Source of the DNA: Hymenobacter perfusus
Lineage (GTDB): Bacteria > Bacteroidota > Bacteroidia > Cytophagales > Hymenobacteraceae
Length of the DNA: 64,000 nucleotides
NCBI RefSeq assembly: GCF_003944765.1
Contig: NZ_RWIU01000002.1
Location: 558,001-622,000 of the forward strand
Direction of reading: 5' to 3'
Below the pieces are notes generated by a model, which worked only from the letters and a program-made list of their open reading frames with translations, was not told the DNA's origin and searched no databases. Numbering within the stretch: the stretch's first letter is position 1; each line of letters starts with the position of its first letter. The position numbers were made by a program, and so were the translations under genes. This document shows, one piece after another, positions 49,825 through 57,958 of the stretch.

Positions 49825-50385
49825 TCAGAAAAGCCAGGCCCTAACGTAGGCCGGCACCTCCCGCAGCAGGGCGTAAACGTCGCGCAACTCCCAGTAGCGG
49901 GCCGCCGAGGCAGATACCGTGGATACGCCTTGCTGCCGCAGCAACAGTTGGGTGCGCGGCAGATGAAAGAACTGCGACACCACCACGGCCGACTTCAGGT
50001 GGCGTATCCGGGCCAGGCGGGCAAAGTTGCAGGCTGTAGCCTCGGTGTTGTTACCGGCATTATCTACCACAATAGCCCCGGCCGGTACATCTTGCGCCAA
50101 CAAGTAGCGTTGCATAGCAGTGCCCTCGTAGTACCCCTCCCGACCCAGCCCGCCACTCACAAAGATCAGCGGGCTCAGGCCGGCCCGGTACAGGCGCAGG
50201 GCTTCATCGAGGCGGGCGCGCAGGCGTGGGGAGAGGCTGCCGTCGGGGTTTACCGTGTTGCCGGGCACCACCAAGCAGTCGGCGGGTTGGGGCTGGGCGG
50301 TGAGGCCCAAACAGGCAATGCCGACGGCGGCTAACAGCAGCACTAGTAGCAGGCCGCCCAGGAATCGGGTCAAAAGTTGGCGCAT
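49825..50385 (-). CDS. YdcF/SanA-family protein (DUF218)
   Basis: A 186-residue protein with one N-terminal membrane helix (LTRFLGGLLLVLLLAAVGIACLGL) and a DUF218 alpha/beta domain (CLVVPGNTVNPDGSLSPRL, LIFVSGGLG, NTEATACNFARL, VVVSQFFHLPRTQLLL). Family members are linked to envelope permeability and peptidoglycan or exopolysaccharide metabolism. It overlaps the preceding small gene by one base (TGATG), so it is translationally coupled. Confidence 0.86.
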   Translation of the reverse strand: MRQLLTRFLGGLLLVLLLAAVGIACLGLTAQPQPADCLVVPGNTVNPDGSLSPRLRARLDEALRLYRAGLSPLIFVSGGLGREGYYEGTAMQRYLLAQDVPAGAIVVDNAGNNTEATACNFARLARIRHLKSAVVVSQFFHLPRTQLLLRQQGVSTVSASAARYWELRDVYALLREVPAYVRAWLF

Positions 50386-50708
50386 CAGGAAGTAGTGGCG
50401 GGAGTGGGTTGTAGTCGCTGATTGCGTAGGGCCAGCCCGACGGCCGTGCCGGCTGCCAGGCCCGCGTACAGCAGGCTGCGAAACTGGGCCTCATGAATTT
50501 CCCGACCCCGTTCGCGCAACTGGTGCTTCTCCTGTTCCTTGAGCGCGACCGTAGATGGATGGATGTTCACGAGGGTATGCGCAATATCCACCTCGTACTT
50601 ATAGCTGACTTCCAGGTTGAAGTACGCAAACAGATTGAGCGGTATCGTGAAAAACAGCAGCCACAACAGCCAGTCCGGCGTTGGCTTGCGGAATATTCCG
50701 GTAAGCAT
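50385..50708 (-). CDS. Small membrane protein, unknown function
   Basis: A 107-residue protein with two hydrophobic segments (WLLWLLFFTIPLNLFAYF; LLYAGLAAGTAVGLAL) around a charged helix (LKEQEKHQLRERGREIHEAQ). No family recognised. The stop overlaps the start of the YdcF gene, and it is divergent from the DinB gene. Confidence 0.68.
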   Translation of the reverse strand: MLTGIFRKPTPDWLLWLLFFTIPLNLFAYFNLEVSYKYEVDIAHTLVNIHPSTVALKEQEKHQLRERGREIHEAQFRSLLYAGLAAGTAVGLALRNQRLQPTPATTS

Positions 50709-50795
50709 ACAGTAGTGAGGGATATAGCTTGGAAACAGGTATTGTTTCCCACCGCCTTGCCCCGAAATTATTCAGATTCCGCTACTTTCGCCTCT

Positions 50796-51326
50796 ATGAG
50801 CCTCTTCCTTGCCTCGCCCGCCGCTACTGAGTACGCCCCATTCTACCATACGTACGTGAAGCTCATTGCCGGTGATCCGCTGGAAGCGCTGCGCCGGCAG
50901 CCCCGGGAGTTACGCCAGCTGCTGGCCGGCCTCACGGAGGAGCAGACGCTGTTTCGCTACGCCCCCGGCAAGTGGAGCATCAAGGAAAACCTGGTGCACA
51001 TGCTCGATACGGAGCGCATCTTCGCCTACCGCGCCCTACGCATTGGTCGGGGCGACACGACGGCCCTGCCTGGCTTCGAGCAGGACGATTACGTGCCCGC
51101 CTCCGGGGCCGACGCCCGCCCGCTGGCCGACATCCTGCACGAGTACGACACCTTGCGGGCTGCCACGCTGAGTTTGCTGGAGTCGTTTACGGCGGAGGCC
51201 GTGGGCCGGCTGGGCACGGCCAGCGGCCAGCCCGTGAGCGTGCGGGCATTGGCCTACATTCTGCCCGGCCACGAGGCGCATCATCTGAATTTGCTGCGCG
51301 AGCGGTATCTGCCCGGGCTGCAATAA
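50796..51326 (+). CDS. DinB-family metalloenzyme-like protein
   Basis: A 176-residue four-helix-bundle protein of the DinB/YfiT superfamily (thiol S-transferase-like). The putative metal histidines are in ENLVHMLDTERI (about 66) and GHEAHHLNLL (about 161-165); GKWSIKENLVHMLDTERIF is the common DinB signature. It may be a bacillithiol-type transferase, but substrate is unknown. A near promoter (TTG, 23 bases, TACTTTCG at 50783-50790) stands five bases before the ATG. Confidence 0.85.
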   Translation: MSLFLASPAATEYAPFYHTYVKLIAGDPLEALRRQPRELRQLLAGLTEEQTLFRYAPGKWSIKENLVHMLDTERIFAYRALRIGRGDTTALPGFEQDDYVPASGADARPLADILHEYDTLRAATLSLLESFTAEAVGRLGTASGQPVSVRALAYILPGHEAHHLNLLRERYLPGLQ

Positions 51327-51401
51327 TAGCTTTCGATTCACAACACCGCCTCCGGGGCGTGCGTTACATACGTCCCATTCACTCTCAACTCACACCCCAT
51401 C

Positions 51402-51518
51402 ATGGCCAAAGCCCAGGAACCCCGCAAAGAGAAGAAAAAGGAGCCAGCTAAAACCACCAAGGAAAAGAAGGCCGCCAAAGACGAGAAAAAAGCCCTGAAA
51501 GCTCGTCAGCAGGACTAA
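51402..51518 (+). CDS. Small lysine-rich protein (38 residues)
   Basis: A short frame (MAKAQEPRKEKKKEPAKTTK, ending ALKARQQD) with 14 lysines in 38 residues. It is flanked by its own 5' gap and by a proper intrinsic terminator 15 bases after the stop, and uses codons like its neighbours. Likely a disordered, nucleic-acid-contacting peptide; no named family. Confidence 0.65.
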   Translation: MAKAQEPRKEKKKEPAKTTKEKKAAKDEKKALKARQQD

Positions 51519-51532
51519 ATAGCCAAAGTAGT

Positions 51533-51568
51533 CAAAGAGGTTCATCTGTCCGGATGAGCCTCTTTTTT
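51533..51568 (+). terminator. Intrinsic terminator after the lysine-rich gene
   Basis: AAAGAGGTTCATC pairs with GATGAGCCTCTTT (one mismatch), loop TGTCCG, then a T run. Confidence 0.85.
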
Positions 51569-51588
51569 GTTTAAGCAACCAACTGCCC

Positions 51589-51987
51589 ATGCCCCAGCGC
51601 ATTGCCCTCATTACCCTGGTAGTGGCGGACTACGACGAAGCCATCTGCTTCTACACCGAGAAGCTGGGCTTTACGCTCGTGGAAGACACGCCCTTGAGTG
51701 CCGAAAAACGATGGGTGCGGGTAGCTCCGCCGGGCTCTGGCGGGGCCGAGCTGCTGCTGGCCCGGGCCGCCACCTCCGCCCAGCAGGCTGCCATCGGCAA
51801 CCAGACCGGCGGCCGCGTGGCCCTGTTTCTCTTTACCGACGACTTGGCCCGCGACTATGCCCGCCTGCTGGCGCAGGGCGTGCGCATCGTCCGGCCGCCG
51901 GTGGTGGAGCCGTACGGCCGGGTGCTGGTTTTTGCCGATTTGTACGGCAACCTCTGGGATTTGCTGGAACCCACTCAGAGCGTGTAA
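51589..51987 (+). CDS. VOC family (glyoxalase/dioxygenase superfamily) protein
   Basis: A 132-residue single vicinal-oxygen-chelate domain protein: two beta-alpha-beta-beta-beta modules (LITLVVADYDEAICFYTEKLGFTLVED; VALFLFTDDLARDYARLLAQGVRIVRPPVVEPYGRVLVFADLYGNLWDLLEP). Function cannot be predicted; members include lyases, dioxygenases and resistance proteins. The 3' end overlaps the convergent AlbA_2 gene by 13 bases. Confidence 0.85.
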   Translation: MPQRIALITLVVADYDEAICFYTEKLGFTLVEDTPLSAEKRWVRVAPPGSGGAELLLARAATSAQQAAIGNQTGGRVALFLFTDDLARDYARLLAQGVRIVRPPVVEPYGRVLVFADLYGNLWDLLEPTQSV

Positions 51988-52610
51988 TACACCTCCTTTT
52001 GCTTGTCGTGGTGCTTGATGTAGCCGTGCAGGGTGAGTTTGATAAGGGTGCGGTAGGCGCGTCGCTCCCCAATATTGAGCAGTTTCATATACTGGGCCAG
52101 CGTGATGCGCGGGTTTTTGCCCAGGTAATCCAATACGGCCAGTTCCTCTTTATTCAAGGGAATCTGCTCGAACTGCGGGCCGGTAGGCTCCTGTCGTTCC
52201 AGTACTTTTTCGGTGAGGGAGCTGGCCAGCACGCTTTCGTCGCGCACCCGCACATAGGTGCGCCATTCGGCTTCCGCTACTTGGGCGCGGTGTGGTTTCT
52301 GGCTGCTTTCCGGCACCGTAACGATGATAACCGTCCGGCCGTTTTCAGCCTCTACTTCCCGGAAACGCAACTGTAGTGGCGGCTCGATGAAGTGCTGGGC
52401 CGCTTGCCGCAGCTGGTAGAATTCTTCCTCCACGTCGCGCACGCCTACTATCCGGCCGTCATCGTCCACGCCCACCAGCACCCGGCCGCCGTGGGTATTG
52501 GCCAACGACGACAGGGTGCGGGCAATGCGCGTGGGGTGGGTGGTGCGCTGCTTGAATTCCAGCCGCTCCCCTTCGCCCTGCCGAATCAGCTCCAGTAGCT
52601 CCGTCATCAT
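51975..52610 (-). CDS. AlbA_2 (Schlafen-type) domain protein with winged helix
   Basis: A 211-residue protein. The AlbA_2/Schlafen domain (about 1-130) has the signature LEFKQRTTHPTRIARTLSSLANTHGGRVLVGVDDDGRIVGV and a nucleotide-like binding loop. The C-terminal part (about 150-211) is a winged-helix DNA-binding module (AVLDYLGKNPRITLAQYMKLLNIGERRAYRTLIKLTLHGYI). It is probably a regulatory DNA-binding protein; similar proteins often lack known targets. Confidence 0.84.
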   Translation of the reverse strand: MMTELLELIRQGEGERLEFKQRTTHPTRIARTLSSLANTHGGRVLVGVDDDGRIVGVRDVEEEFYQLRQAAQHFIEPPLQLRFREVEAENGRTVIIVTVPESSQKPHRAQVAEAEWRTYVRVRDESVLASSLTEKVLERQEPTGPQFEQIPLNKEELAVLDYLGKNPRITLAQYMKLLNIGERRAYRTLIKLTLHGYIKHHDKQKEVYYTL

Positions 52611-52690
52611 TTGGTTTTTGGTGGTGGGTTTTTGGTGCTGGTTATACGTGCTTCTTGTAACTCGTCACCAACATCATCAGCCAAAAACTA
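52611..52690. repeat. GGTTTTTGGTG-type tandem and inverted repeat
   Basis: Left: TTTGGTTTTTGGTGGTGGGTTTTTGGTGCTGG. Right: CACCAACATCATCAGCCAAAAACTACC, its approximate complement. The same GTTTTTGG steps occur at 23570-23600. Confidence 0.45.
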
Positions 52691-52691
52691 C

Positions 52692-53582
52692 CTATTCTAC
52701 TCCGGTTTCCTCCGCTGAGATGCGCCAGAGCCGGCTGGCTTCGGCGGCGTTGGACGCGCGACTGGAGCAACGGGCAGGCTTACCACCGGCAAAATACCGG
52801 CCGCTCATGCTGGCTACTTCAGGAGCGGTAGCCAGGTGCAGCGTGGTAGCTGCGCCCTGGTCAGGGGAAATCATCAGCGGGCGCGCCGTCCACCAAAGGG
52901 CGCGCATCACCTTGGAAGTATCCGGGCGCATCAGGCCGGTATCTACCAGGCCGGGGTGCAGGCAGTTGGCCGTAATGCCGGTTAGGTCGAGGCGGTGGGC
53001 CAGCTCTTTGGTAAACAGAATGTTGGCCAGCTTGGAATCGGCGTAGGCCGTGAGCCAGCTGTACTTGTCGGGCGAATTACGGGCTTCCCGGTCGGGCTCA
53101 ATCTCACCTACCCAGTGCGCCACCGACGACACCGTAACCACCCGCGCCTGACCAGCAGCATCCAGCAGCGGCAGTAGTAGGTTAGTAAGCGCATAAGGTG
53201 CTAGGTGGTTGGTGGCCCAGCATAGCTCGTGGCCTTCTTCCGTAATAGTAAGATGGCCCGGCATAATGCCGGCATTATTAATCAGAATATCCAACTGGCT
53301 GAATTCCTGCTGCATTTCCCGGGCTAGTGTGTGCACGTTGCGCAGCAACGATAGGTCGAAGCACTTCACATGCACCAAGGCTTCCGGCCCGGCGGCCAGC
53401 TGAATGGCCTGCTGGGCGCGGGCGGCCTTCTCGGGGTCGCGGCCCACTACTAGTACGCGGGCTCCTAGCCGGGCCAGTTCCCGGGCCGTAACCAGCCCGA
53501 TGCCACTGGTGGCACCGGTTATCAGGGCAGTTTTGCCCGCCATTGGCAGCACGGAAGCGGTTACCATACAAACAGAATTCAC
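52692..53582 (-). CDS. Short-chain dehydrogenase/reductase (retinol dehydrogenase-like)
   Basis: A 296-residue SDR. TGATSGIGLVTARELARLGARVLVVGRD binds the nucleotide, NNAGIMPG follows, and the active site contains VTVSSVAHWVG and YADSKLANILFTKELAHRL (serine and lysine; YSWLTAYADSK gives the tyrosine). Length and C-terminal substrate cap match the retinol dehydrogenase/protochlorophyllide-type group; substrate unknown. The start may be the ATG at 53567 (MVTASVLPMAGKT) instead of 53582. Confidence 0.85.
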   Translation of the reverse strand: MNSVCMVTASVLPMAGKTALITGATSGIGLVTARELARLGARVLVVGRDPEKAARAQQAIQLAAGPEALVHVKCFDLSLLRNVHTLAREMQQEFSQLDILINNAGIMPGHLTITEEGHELCWATNHLAPYALTNLLLPLLDAAGQARVVTVSSVAHWVGEIEPDREARNSPDKYSWLTAYADSKLANILFTKELAHRLDLTGITANCLHPGLVDTGLMRPDTSKVMRALWWTARPLMISPDQGAATTLHLATAPEVASMSGRYFAGGKPARCSSRASNAAEASRLWRISAEETGVE

Positions 53583-53640
53583 GATTAAGATAATCTACAG
53601 ACGCAGCCAGGGACCCAATGGTTGGGCCGGCCGCCGGAAC

Positions 53641-54969
53641 TTACGCCCGATGCAAGGCCCGCAGCTGTTCCCCGATTTCGGTAAACAACGGCCGGGCCGC
53701 CGCCTCGGGTTGGGCGCATTGGTGCTGCAGTGCCCGTAGCTCGGCCCCCAGCTGTTCGGTGGCGGCAGGTGAGCAATGATCCAGCAGCTCCTCCAGCAAA
53801 CAGGCAAACGCCCGGACTTCCAGCTGTTGCAGCGCCCGGGCCGTTGCAGCTTCAGTTGGGGTAAAGAAACTGGCTGCCCCAAAATCACCGAGCAGGCTGC
53901 TGCCGTCGGGAGTAACGAGAATATTGTGGGCGTACAAGTCGCCGTGCAGAATGCCCTGAGTGTGCAGGTGTGCCGCCGCCGCCGCAATGCCTCGGGCAAT
54001 GCGCAGCACAGCCGCCAGCGAGAAGGTAGTACCGGCGGGGTACACGTCGCGGGTGCAGGTCCGGAAGCTTGGCGGGCCGGCCAGGTTCCGGAAGTCCGGC
54101 GAAATCAACTCCATAACCAGGCCTTCCGCTTCGGTGGGGTGGCCGGTTATTTTTCCGGCTACGGCAATGAGGTGCGGGTGGGTGCCGGCACTGATGCAGG
54201 CCACCATTTCGCTGTGTGGCAATCCATCGGAGGTGACTGCACCTTTAAACAGCTTCACCGCCACCGGGGTAGGAGGTAGGGCCGGCCGCTGCCAGTGGGC
54301 CTGGTAAATAACGCCCGATGCGCCTTCCCCTAACACGCCCTGAAGCGCCAACTCAGACCACGCAATGGGAATAATCGGTGAGCGTAGCAGGGCTGCCTCT
54401 TCGGCATGCCGGCTGCATGGGTTGCCCGCGTAGGCCAGCCAGGTAAGGCGGGGCAGGCGCAATAGCCAGTCGGGTAGCGTCGTTAGTTGATTGGCGGCCA
54501 GGCGCAGCAACTCCAGGTTGTGGCAGTGGGCCATTTCCGGCGGCAGCTCCCGCAGCCGGTTGCCGGCCAGCATCAGCTTCTGCAGCTGACGGCACTGCCC
54601 AAGCTCCGGCGGCAGGGCCTCCAGTTGGTTATCGGTCAGAATAAGCCAGCGCAGCATTGGCGGCAGGGCCGGGCCGGGCAGCGTCCGGATCTGGTTGGCC
54701 TTGAAGCCCACCATTTCCAGAGCCAGGCATTGGCCCAGCACTTCCGGCACGTGGGTGAAGCGGTTATCGGAGCAGAACAGAATCCGCAGCCGACGTAGCC
54801 GCCCCAGGTCCGTCGGCAGCTCCGATAACGCATTACCCGACAGGTTTAGAACTTCGAGCGTATCGGCCAGCGCAAAAATTTCCCGGGGAAATTCCGTAAG
54901 TCCTTCCGCCAGGTCCAGCCGGGTGGCCCCGGCCAGTTTCCCGGCCCGTAGTTGTTGGAGTGTATGCAT
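53641..54969 (-). CDS. Leucine-rich-repeat serine/threonine protein kinase
   Basis: A 442-residue protein. Residues about 15-190 are about seven leucine-rich repeats (LEVLNLSGNALSELPTDLGR, LRWLILTDNQLEALPPELGQ, LELLRLAANQLTTLPDWLLR). A eukaryote-like kinase domain follows (about 205-430): LGEGASGVIYQAHW (glycine loop), VAVKLFKG (VAVK lysine), HGDLYAHNILV (catalytic loop with HGD in place of HRD) and LGDFGAASFF (DFG). All key catalytic residues are kept. No signal peptide or membrane helix, so it is cytoplasmic. The partner or substrate is unknown; such fusions are scattered in Proteobacteria and Bacteroidota. Confidence 0.88.
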   Translation of the reverse strand: MHTLQQLRAGKLAGATRLDLAEGLTEFPREIFALADTLEVLNLSGNALSELPTDLGRLRRLRILFCSDNRFTHVPEVLGQCLALEMVGFKANQIRTLPGPALPPMLRWLILTDNQLEALPPELGQCRQLQKLMLAGNRLRELPPEMAHCHNLELLRLAANQLTTLPDWLLRLPRLTWLAYAGNPCSRHAEEAALLRSPIIPIAWSELALQGVLGEGASGVIYQAHWQRPALPPTPVAVKLFKGAVTSDGLPHSEMVACISAGTHPHLIAVAGKITGHPTEAEGLVMELISPDFRNLAGPPSFRTCTRDVYPAGTTFSLAAVLRIARGIAAAAAHLHTQGILHGDLYAHNILVTPDGSSLLGDFGAASFFTPTEAATARALQQLEVRAFACLLEELLDHCSPAATEQLGAELRALQHQCAQPEAAARPLFTEIGEQLRALHRA

Positions 54970-54985
54970 AGAGCGGGTAATCCAT

Positions 54986-55022
54986 CAAAAAGCCGCTTCC
55001 GAAATTCGGAAGCGGCTTTTTG
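54986..55022. terminator. Bidirectional terminator with 18-bp perfect stem
   Basis: CAAAAAGCCGCTTCCGAA pairs exactly with its complement at 55005-55022. It follows the DUF3127 gene and precedes the kinase gene. Confidence 0.9.
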
Positions 55023-55082
55023 CGAAACGAAAATCAACAGAGCCGTGCACTGTCCGCCAGTGGCGGTAGTTGGCCCCATGAA

Positions 55083-55505
55083 TTAGAAAGGCAGGTCGTT
55101 GTCGTCGTCCGAAGCAATCGGAGCGGCCGAAGCACGCAGATTTGGGTTCGAATTCTGAGCCGGAGCAGCAGCAGCGCGGGGAGCCGCCTGCTGGTAGCCA
55201 CCACCCTGAGGAGCCGCGGCAGCGCCCGTGCCCGACTCAATGCGCCAGGCTTCGAGGTTGGTGAAGTACAACATCTGGCCGTTCTTGTTGAACCCACGAC
55301 CCCGCAGGTTGAAGGAGATTTTTACCTCGTCGCCAATTTTGTAGGGGTCGATAAGCGCGGTTTTATCCTGTACCAGCTGGAACTTGATATGCTCGGGATA
55401 CTGGCCGTCTACGACCTCCAGCACGAACTCGCGCTTGCGGAATTTTTCGCTCACCTGCTGTTCGTCGAAAATTTCGTGCAGGCGGCCGGTAGCTTCGTAA
55501 GCCAT
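55083..55505 (-). CDS. DUF3127 protein with SSB-like acidic tail
   Basis: A 140-residue protein. The DUF3127 OB-like domain (about 1-90) includes GRLHEIFDEQQVSEKFRKREFVLEV and IKISFNLRGRGFNKNGQMLYFTNLEAW. A disordered Ala/Gln/Pro linker ends in DDDNDLPF, the same kind of acidic-hydrophobic tip used by single-stranded DNA-binding proteins to recruit partners. It is therefore probably an SSB-like nucleic-acid protein, but binding is not shown. A -7 TAGGTTTG box lies 38 bases ahead of the ATG. Confidence 0.83.
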   Translation of the reverse strand: MAYEATGRLHEIFDEQQVSEKFRKREFVLEVVDGQYPEHIKFQLVQDKTALIDPYKIGDEVKISFNLRGRGFNKNGQMLYFTNLEAWRIESGTGAAAAPQGGGYQQAAPRAAAAPAQNSNPNLRASAAPIASDDDNDLPF

Positions 55506-55542
55506 AAGGTTGAATATGTTTGGGGAGTTGAAAACAGTAAAC

Positions 55543-55550
55543 CAAACCTA
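55543..55550 (-). promoter_or_regulatory. -7 promoter box of the DUF3127 gene
   Basis: TAGGTTTG on the minus strand, 38 bases before the ATG. Confidence 0.4.
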
Positions 55551-55588
55551 CGAAAAAAAACGCGGTTAGTTCGGGCTGCGGGCCGCCG

Positions 55589-55616
55589 TTTGGGGCCGGT
55601 GGCCTGACTACCTTTG
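55589..55616 (+). promoter_or_regulatory. Promoter of the isoaspartyl peptidase gene
   Basis: TTTG (55589-55592), 16 bases, TACCTTTG (55609-55616), then a leader of about 30 bases to the ATG at 55654. Confidence 0.55.
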
Positions 55617-55653
55617 CCTTGCGTTTTTGCCCACCCACCACTTTTTTCTACCC

Positions 55654-56604
55654 ATGACTGCTTCCTTCGCTTTGGCCTTGCACGGCGGTGCCGGTACCAT
55701 TTCGCCCGCCCTGATGACCCCCGACAAGGAGCAGGCTTATCAGCGCGCCCTGCTGGCAGCCCTGGAGGCGGGCACGGCGGTGCTGCGCCAGGGCGGCCCC
55801 GCCCTTGATGCCGTGGAGCAGGCCGTGCGCAGCCTCGAAGACTGCCCCCTGTTCAATGCCGGCCGTGGCGCGGTATTCACCCACGAGGGCCACCACGAGA
55901 TGGACGCCGCAATTATGGATGGCCGTAACCGGGCGGCCGGGGCCGTGGCTGGGGCCCGCGCCGTGCAGAATCCCATTCGGGCCGCCCGCCTTGTGATGGA
56001 GCAAACCGAACATGTGCTGCTGGCCTGGCCCGGGGCCGACGAGCTGGCCCGCCTGCATAACCTGCCTATGCAGGCGCCGGAGTATTTCTTCACTCAGCAC
56101 CGCTTCGACCAGCTGCAGGAGGCCCTGCAGGAAGGTCGCATGCGCCTCGACCACTCCCAGGCCCTGCCCGATGAGGACCCGAAAAAGAAAATGGGCACGG
56201 TAGGGGCGGTGGCCCGCGACCAGCACGGCCATCTGGCTGCTGCTACCAGCACCGGCGGCATGACCAACAAGCAATACTCCCGCATCGGCGACTCGCCCAT
56301 CATCGGGAGCGGCACCTTTGCGGATGACCGGACCTGCGCCATCAGCTGCACCGGTCACGGTGAGTTTTTCCTGCGGGCCGTGGTGGCGCATGATATCAGC
56401 TGCCTTATGGAATATCGGGGCCTATCATTGGCCGAGGCCTGCCGGGTGGTGGTGCACGAGAAGCTGGCTCCCATAGGTGGCGAAGGCGGCCTGGTAGCCG
56501 TGGACGCGGCCGGCAACGTGGCCCTGCCTTTCAACTCCGAAGGTATGTACCGCGCCAGCCTCACCTCCGCCGATACGGGCCCATTCGTGGCTATCTACAA
56601 ATAA
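55654..56604 (+). CDS. iaaA: Isoaspartyl peptidase/L-asparaginase (plant-type, Ntn hydrolase)
   Basis: A 316-residue autoprocessing Ntn hydrolase that splits isoaspartyl dipeptides and L-asparagine. HGGAGTISP opens the alpha chain, and KMGTVGAVARDQHGHLAAATSTGGMTNK holds the nucleophilic threonine at the cleavage site (about 182) and the substrate loop. GDSPIIGSGTFADD and GHGEFFLR complete the site. The start at 55654 (MTASFALALHGGAG) fits the family better than the upstream TTG-region start. It is convergent with a cyanophycinase gene, and its substrate may include beta-Asp-Arg from cyanophycin. Confidence 0.94.
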   Translation: MTASFALALHGGAGTISPALMTPDKEQAYQRALLAALEAGTAVLRQGGPALDAVEQAVRSLEDCPLFNAGRGAVFTHEGHHEMDAAIMDGRNRAAGAVAGARAVQNPIRAARLVMEQTEHVLLAWPGADELARLHNLPMQAPEYFFTQHRFDQLQEALQEGRMRLDHSQALPDEDPKKKMGTVGAVARDQHGHLAAATSTGGMTNKQYSRIGDSPIIGSGTFADDRTCAISCTGHGEFFLRAVVAHDISCLMEYRGLSLAEACRVVVHEKLAPIGGEGGLVAVDAAGNVALPFNSEGMYRASLTSADTGPFVAIYK

Positions 56605-56713
56605 GGCCGATCAGGTATTCTCGGCGGCTATATATATAAGGAGTAAATGCCGGCGAATGGGATTGTTCTTGCTTGCGCCGTTTGAGGTTGTTTGTTTCTC
56701 ATTTGTATAAAGG

Positions 56714-56750
56714 AAAAAAACCCTCTTTCGGTCTGAAAAGAGGGTTTTTA
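56714..56750. terminator. Bidirectional intrinsic terminator between iaaA and cphB
   Basis: AAAAACCCTCTTTC pairs with GAAAAGAGGGTTTTT around GGTCT, with A and T runs. Confidence 0.88.
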
Positions 56751-56769
56751 TCTATTTGGGTAAAATGGC

Positions 56770-57729
56770 TTAGCCAGCCGGAGCGGGCTCGTTGGCACCC
56801 TGGCCGGCCGTAAGCAGCGTCGATTCGGCTGCCTGCTGGCGGAGCTTCAGGTCGGGGTAGAATTCGCGCTGGGTGATGTCGTAGAGGTTGCTCTTGACGA
56901 GGACGTGTAGCTGCATGCTCTCGATGGAAATGGCCTCACCTTTTTTGGCGGCGGCGGCGTTGTTGTGCTCCAGCTTATGGCCGTCCATGATAATGACCAG
57001 GTTGGAGCCGATGGTTTCGAGCTGGTTGCCCTCGGTGATGAGCACGCCCGTATCCTCACCCAGGCCGATGCCGATGAGCTTGGGATGCAGCGCCACCGCC
57101 TCAATGAGCCGGCCAAAACGGCCGCGCTTCACAAAGTGCGAGTCAATCACCACGCTGTCAATCAGGCCCAGGCCGGTGCCCATCTTCACGGCACCTTTCA
57201 TCAGGGCATCGGGTACGCTGCCGCCCTTGATCATTGTCTTCGACATAGCCACGGCCCCGGCCGAGGTGCCTGCAATGATAAAGTTCGGCGTGTTGTAGTA
57301 CCGTTGCTTGAGCGTGCGCAAAAACTCCGTTTCGCCAAACATTTGGGTGAGGCGCGACTGATTGCCACCCGAGAACATCACAATATCGGCCCGGGTGAGG
57401 CGCTCCACATACTGCGGGTCCAGCGCTTCCTCGCGGGTGCGGATGTTCATAATGTTCACGTTGTTGCAGTTGAGCATCGTGAACGAGGAAATATAGACGC
57501 GCGCCACTTCCTCCGGAATCATGGAGGCGGTGGTGATGACTTCGATGGTAGGGTCCTCTTTTCCCGATTCCAGAATCACGCGCTTGAGAATGCCCAGCTC
57601 AAAAAAGTTGAGGTAGTATTTCTTTTTAGTGCGCGGGTTGGGGTAGGTACCCTTGTCCTCGTTGCCTCCAATGGCAATGAGCTTACCGAGCGGTTTTTGA
57701 TTTTTCAAGGCAGAAATCAGCATAAGCAA
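56770..57729 (-). CDS. cphB: Cyanophycinase (peptidase family S51)
   Basis: A 319-residue serine hydrolase that breaks cyanophycin into beta-Asp-Arg dipeptides. LIAIGGNEDKG (near 17), VMFSGGNQSRLTQMF (near 118), and the nucleophile elbow IIAGTSAGAVAMS (near 153) are the cyanophycinase hallmarks; HPKLIGIGLGEDTGVLI follows. No signal peptide, so it is intracellular. Together with the convergent isoaspartyl peptidase it would complete conversion of cyanophycin to aspartate and arginine. No cyanophycin synthetase is in the window. Confidence 0.92.
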   Translation of the reverse strand: MLMLISALKNQKPLGKLIAIGGNEDKGTYPNPRTKKKYYLNFFELGILKRVILESGKEDPTIEVITTASMIPEEVARVYISSFTMLNCNNVNIMNIRTREEALDPQYVERLTRADIVMFSGGNQSRLTQMFGETEFLRTLKQRYYNTPNFIIAGTSAGAVAMSKTMIKGGSVPDALMKGAVKMGTGLGLIDSVVIDSHFVKRGRFGRLIEAVALHPKLIGIGLGEDTGVLITEGNQLETIGSNLVIIMDGHKLEHNNAAAAKKGEAISIESMQLHVLVKSNLYDITQREFYPDLKLRQQAAESTLLTAGQGANEPAPAG

Positions 57730-57958
57730 ACAAACGAAAAAGCGCGTGGCGGCTCGGTCTGGTCCGTTAAACGGCAGAGCACCGGCCGCTCCGATGGGGA
57801 ACCCGCAAGCAAGGTTCGGGCCACGCGGGCGTTTTCAGACGAAAAGAAAGAACAACCGACCAACCCTGGCCGGGGTTTCGGGCGGTAATATCAGGGGCCA
57901 TACCGAAGCAACAAAATCCGTCCCGATTACTTGGCCCGCGTCGGTCGAACGGCGCGAC
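57730..57958. other. Gap between cphB and the M1 aminopeptidase gene
   Basis: It holds the upstream region of cphB. CCCTGGCCGGGG-type short pairings are visible. No clear -7 box for cphB or terminator for the aminopeptidase was found. Confidence 0.35.

Noticed and set aside
53641..56604. Defence or toxin island around the LRR kinase
   Set aside because: Neighbours are an SDR, a DUF3127 protein and an isoaspartyl peptidase; none is a known defence component.
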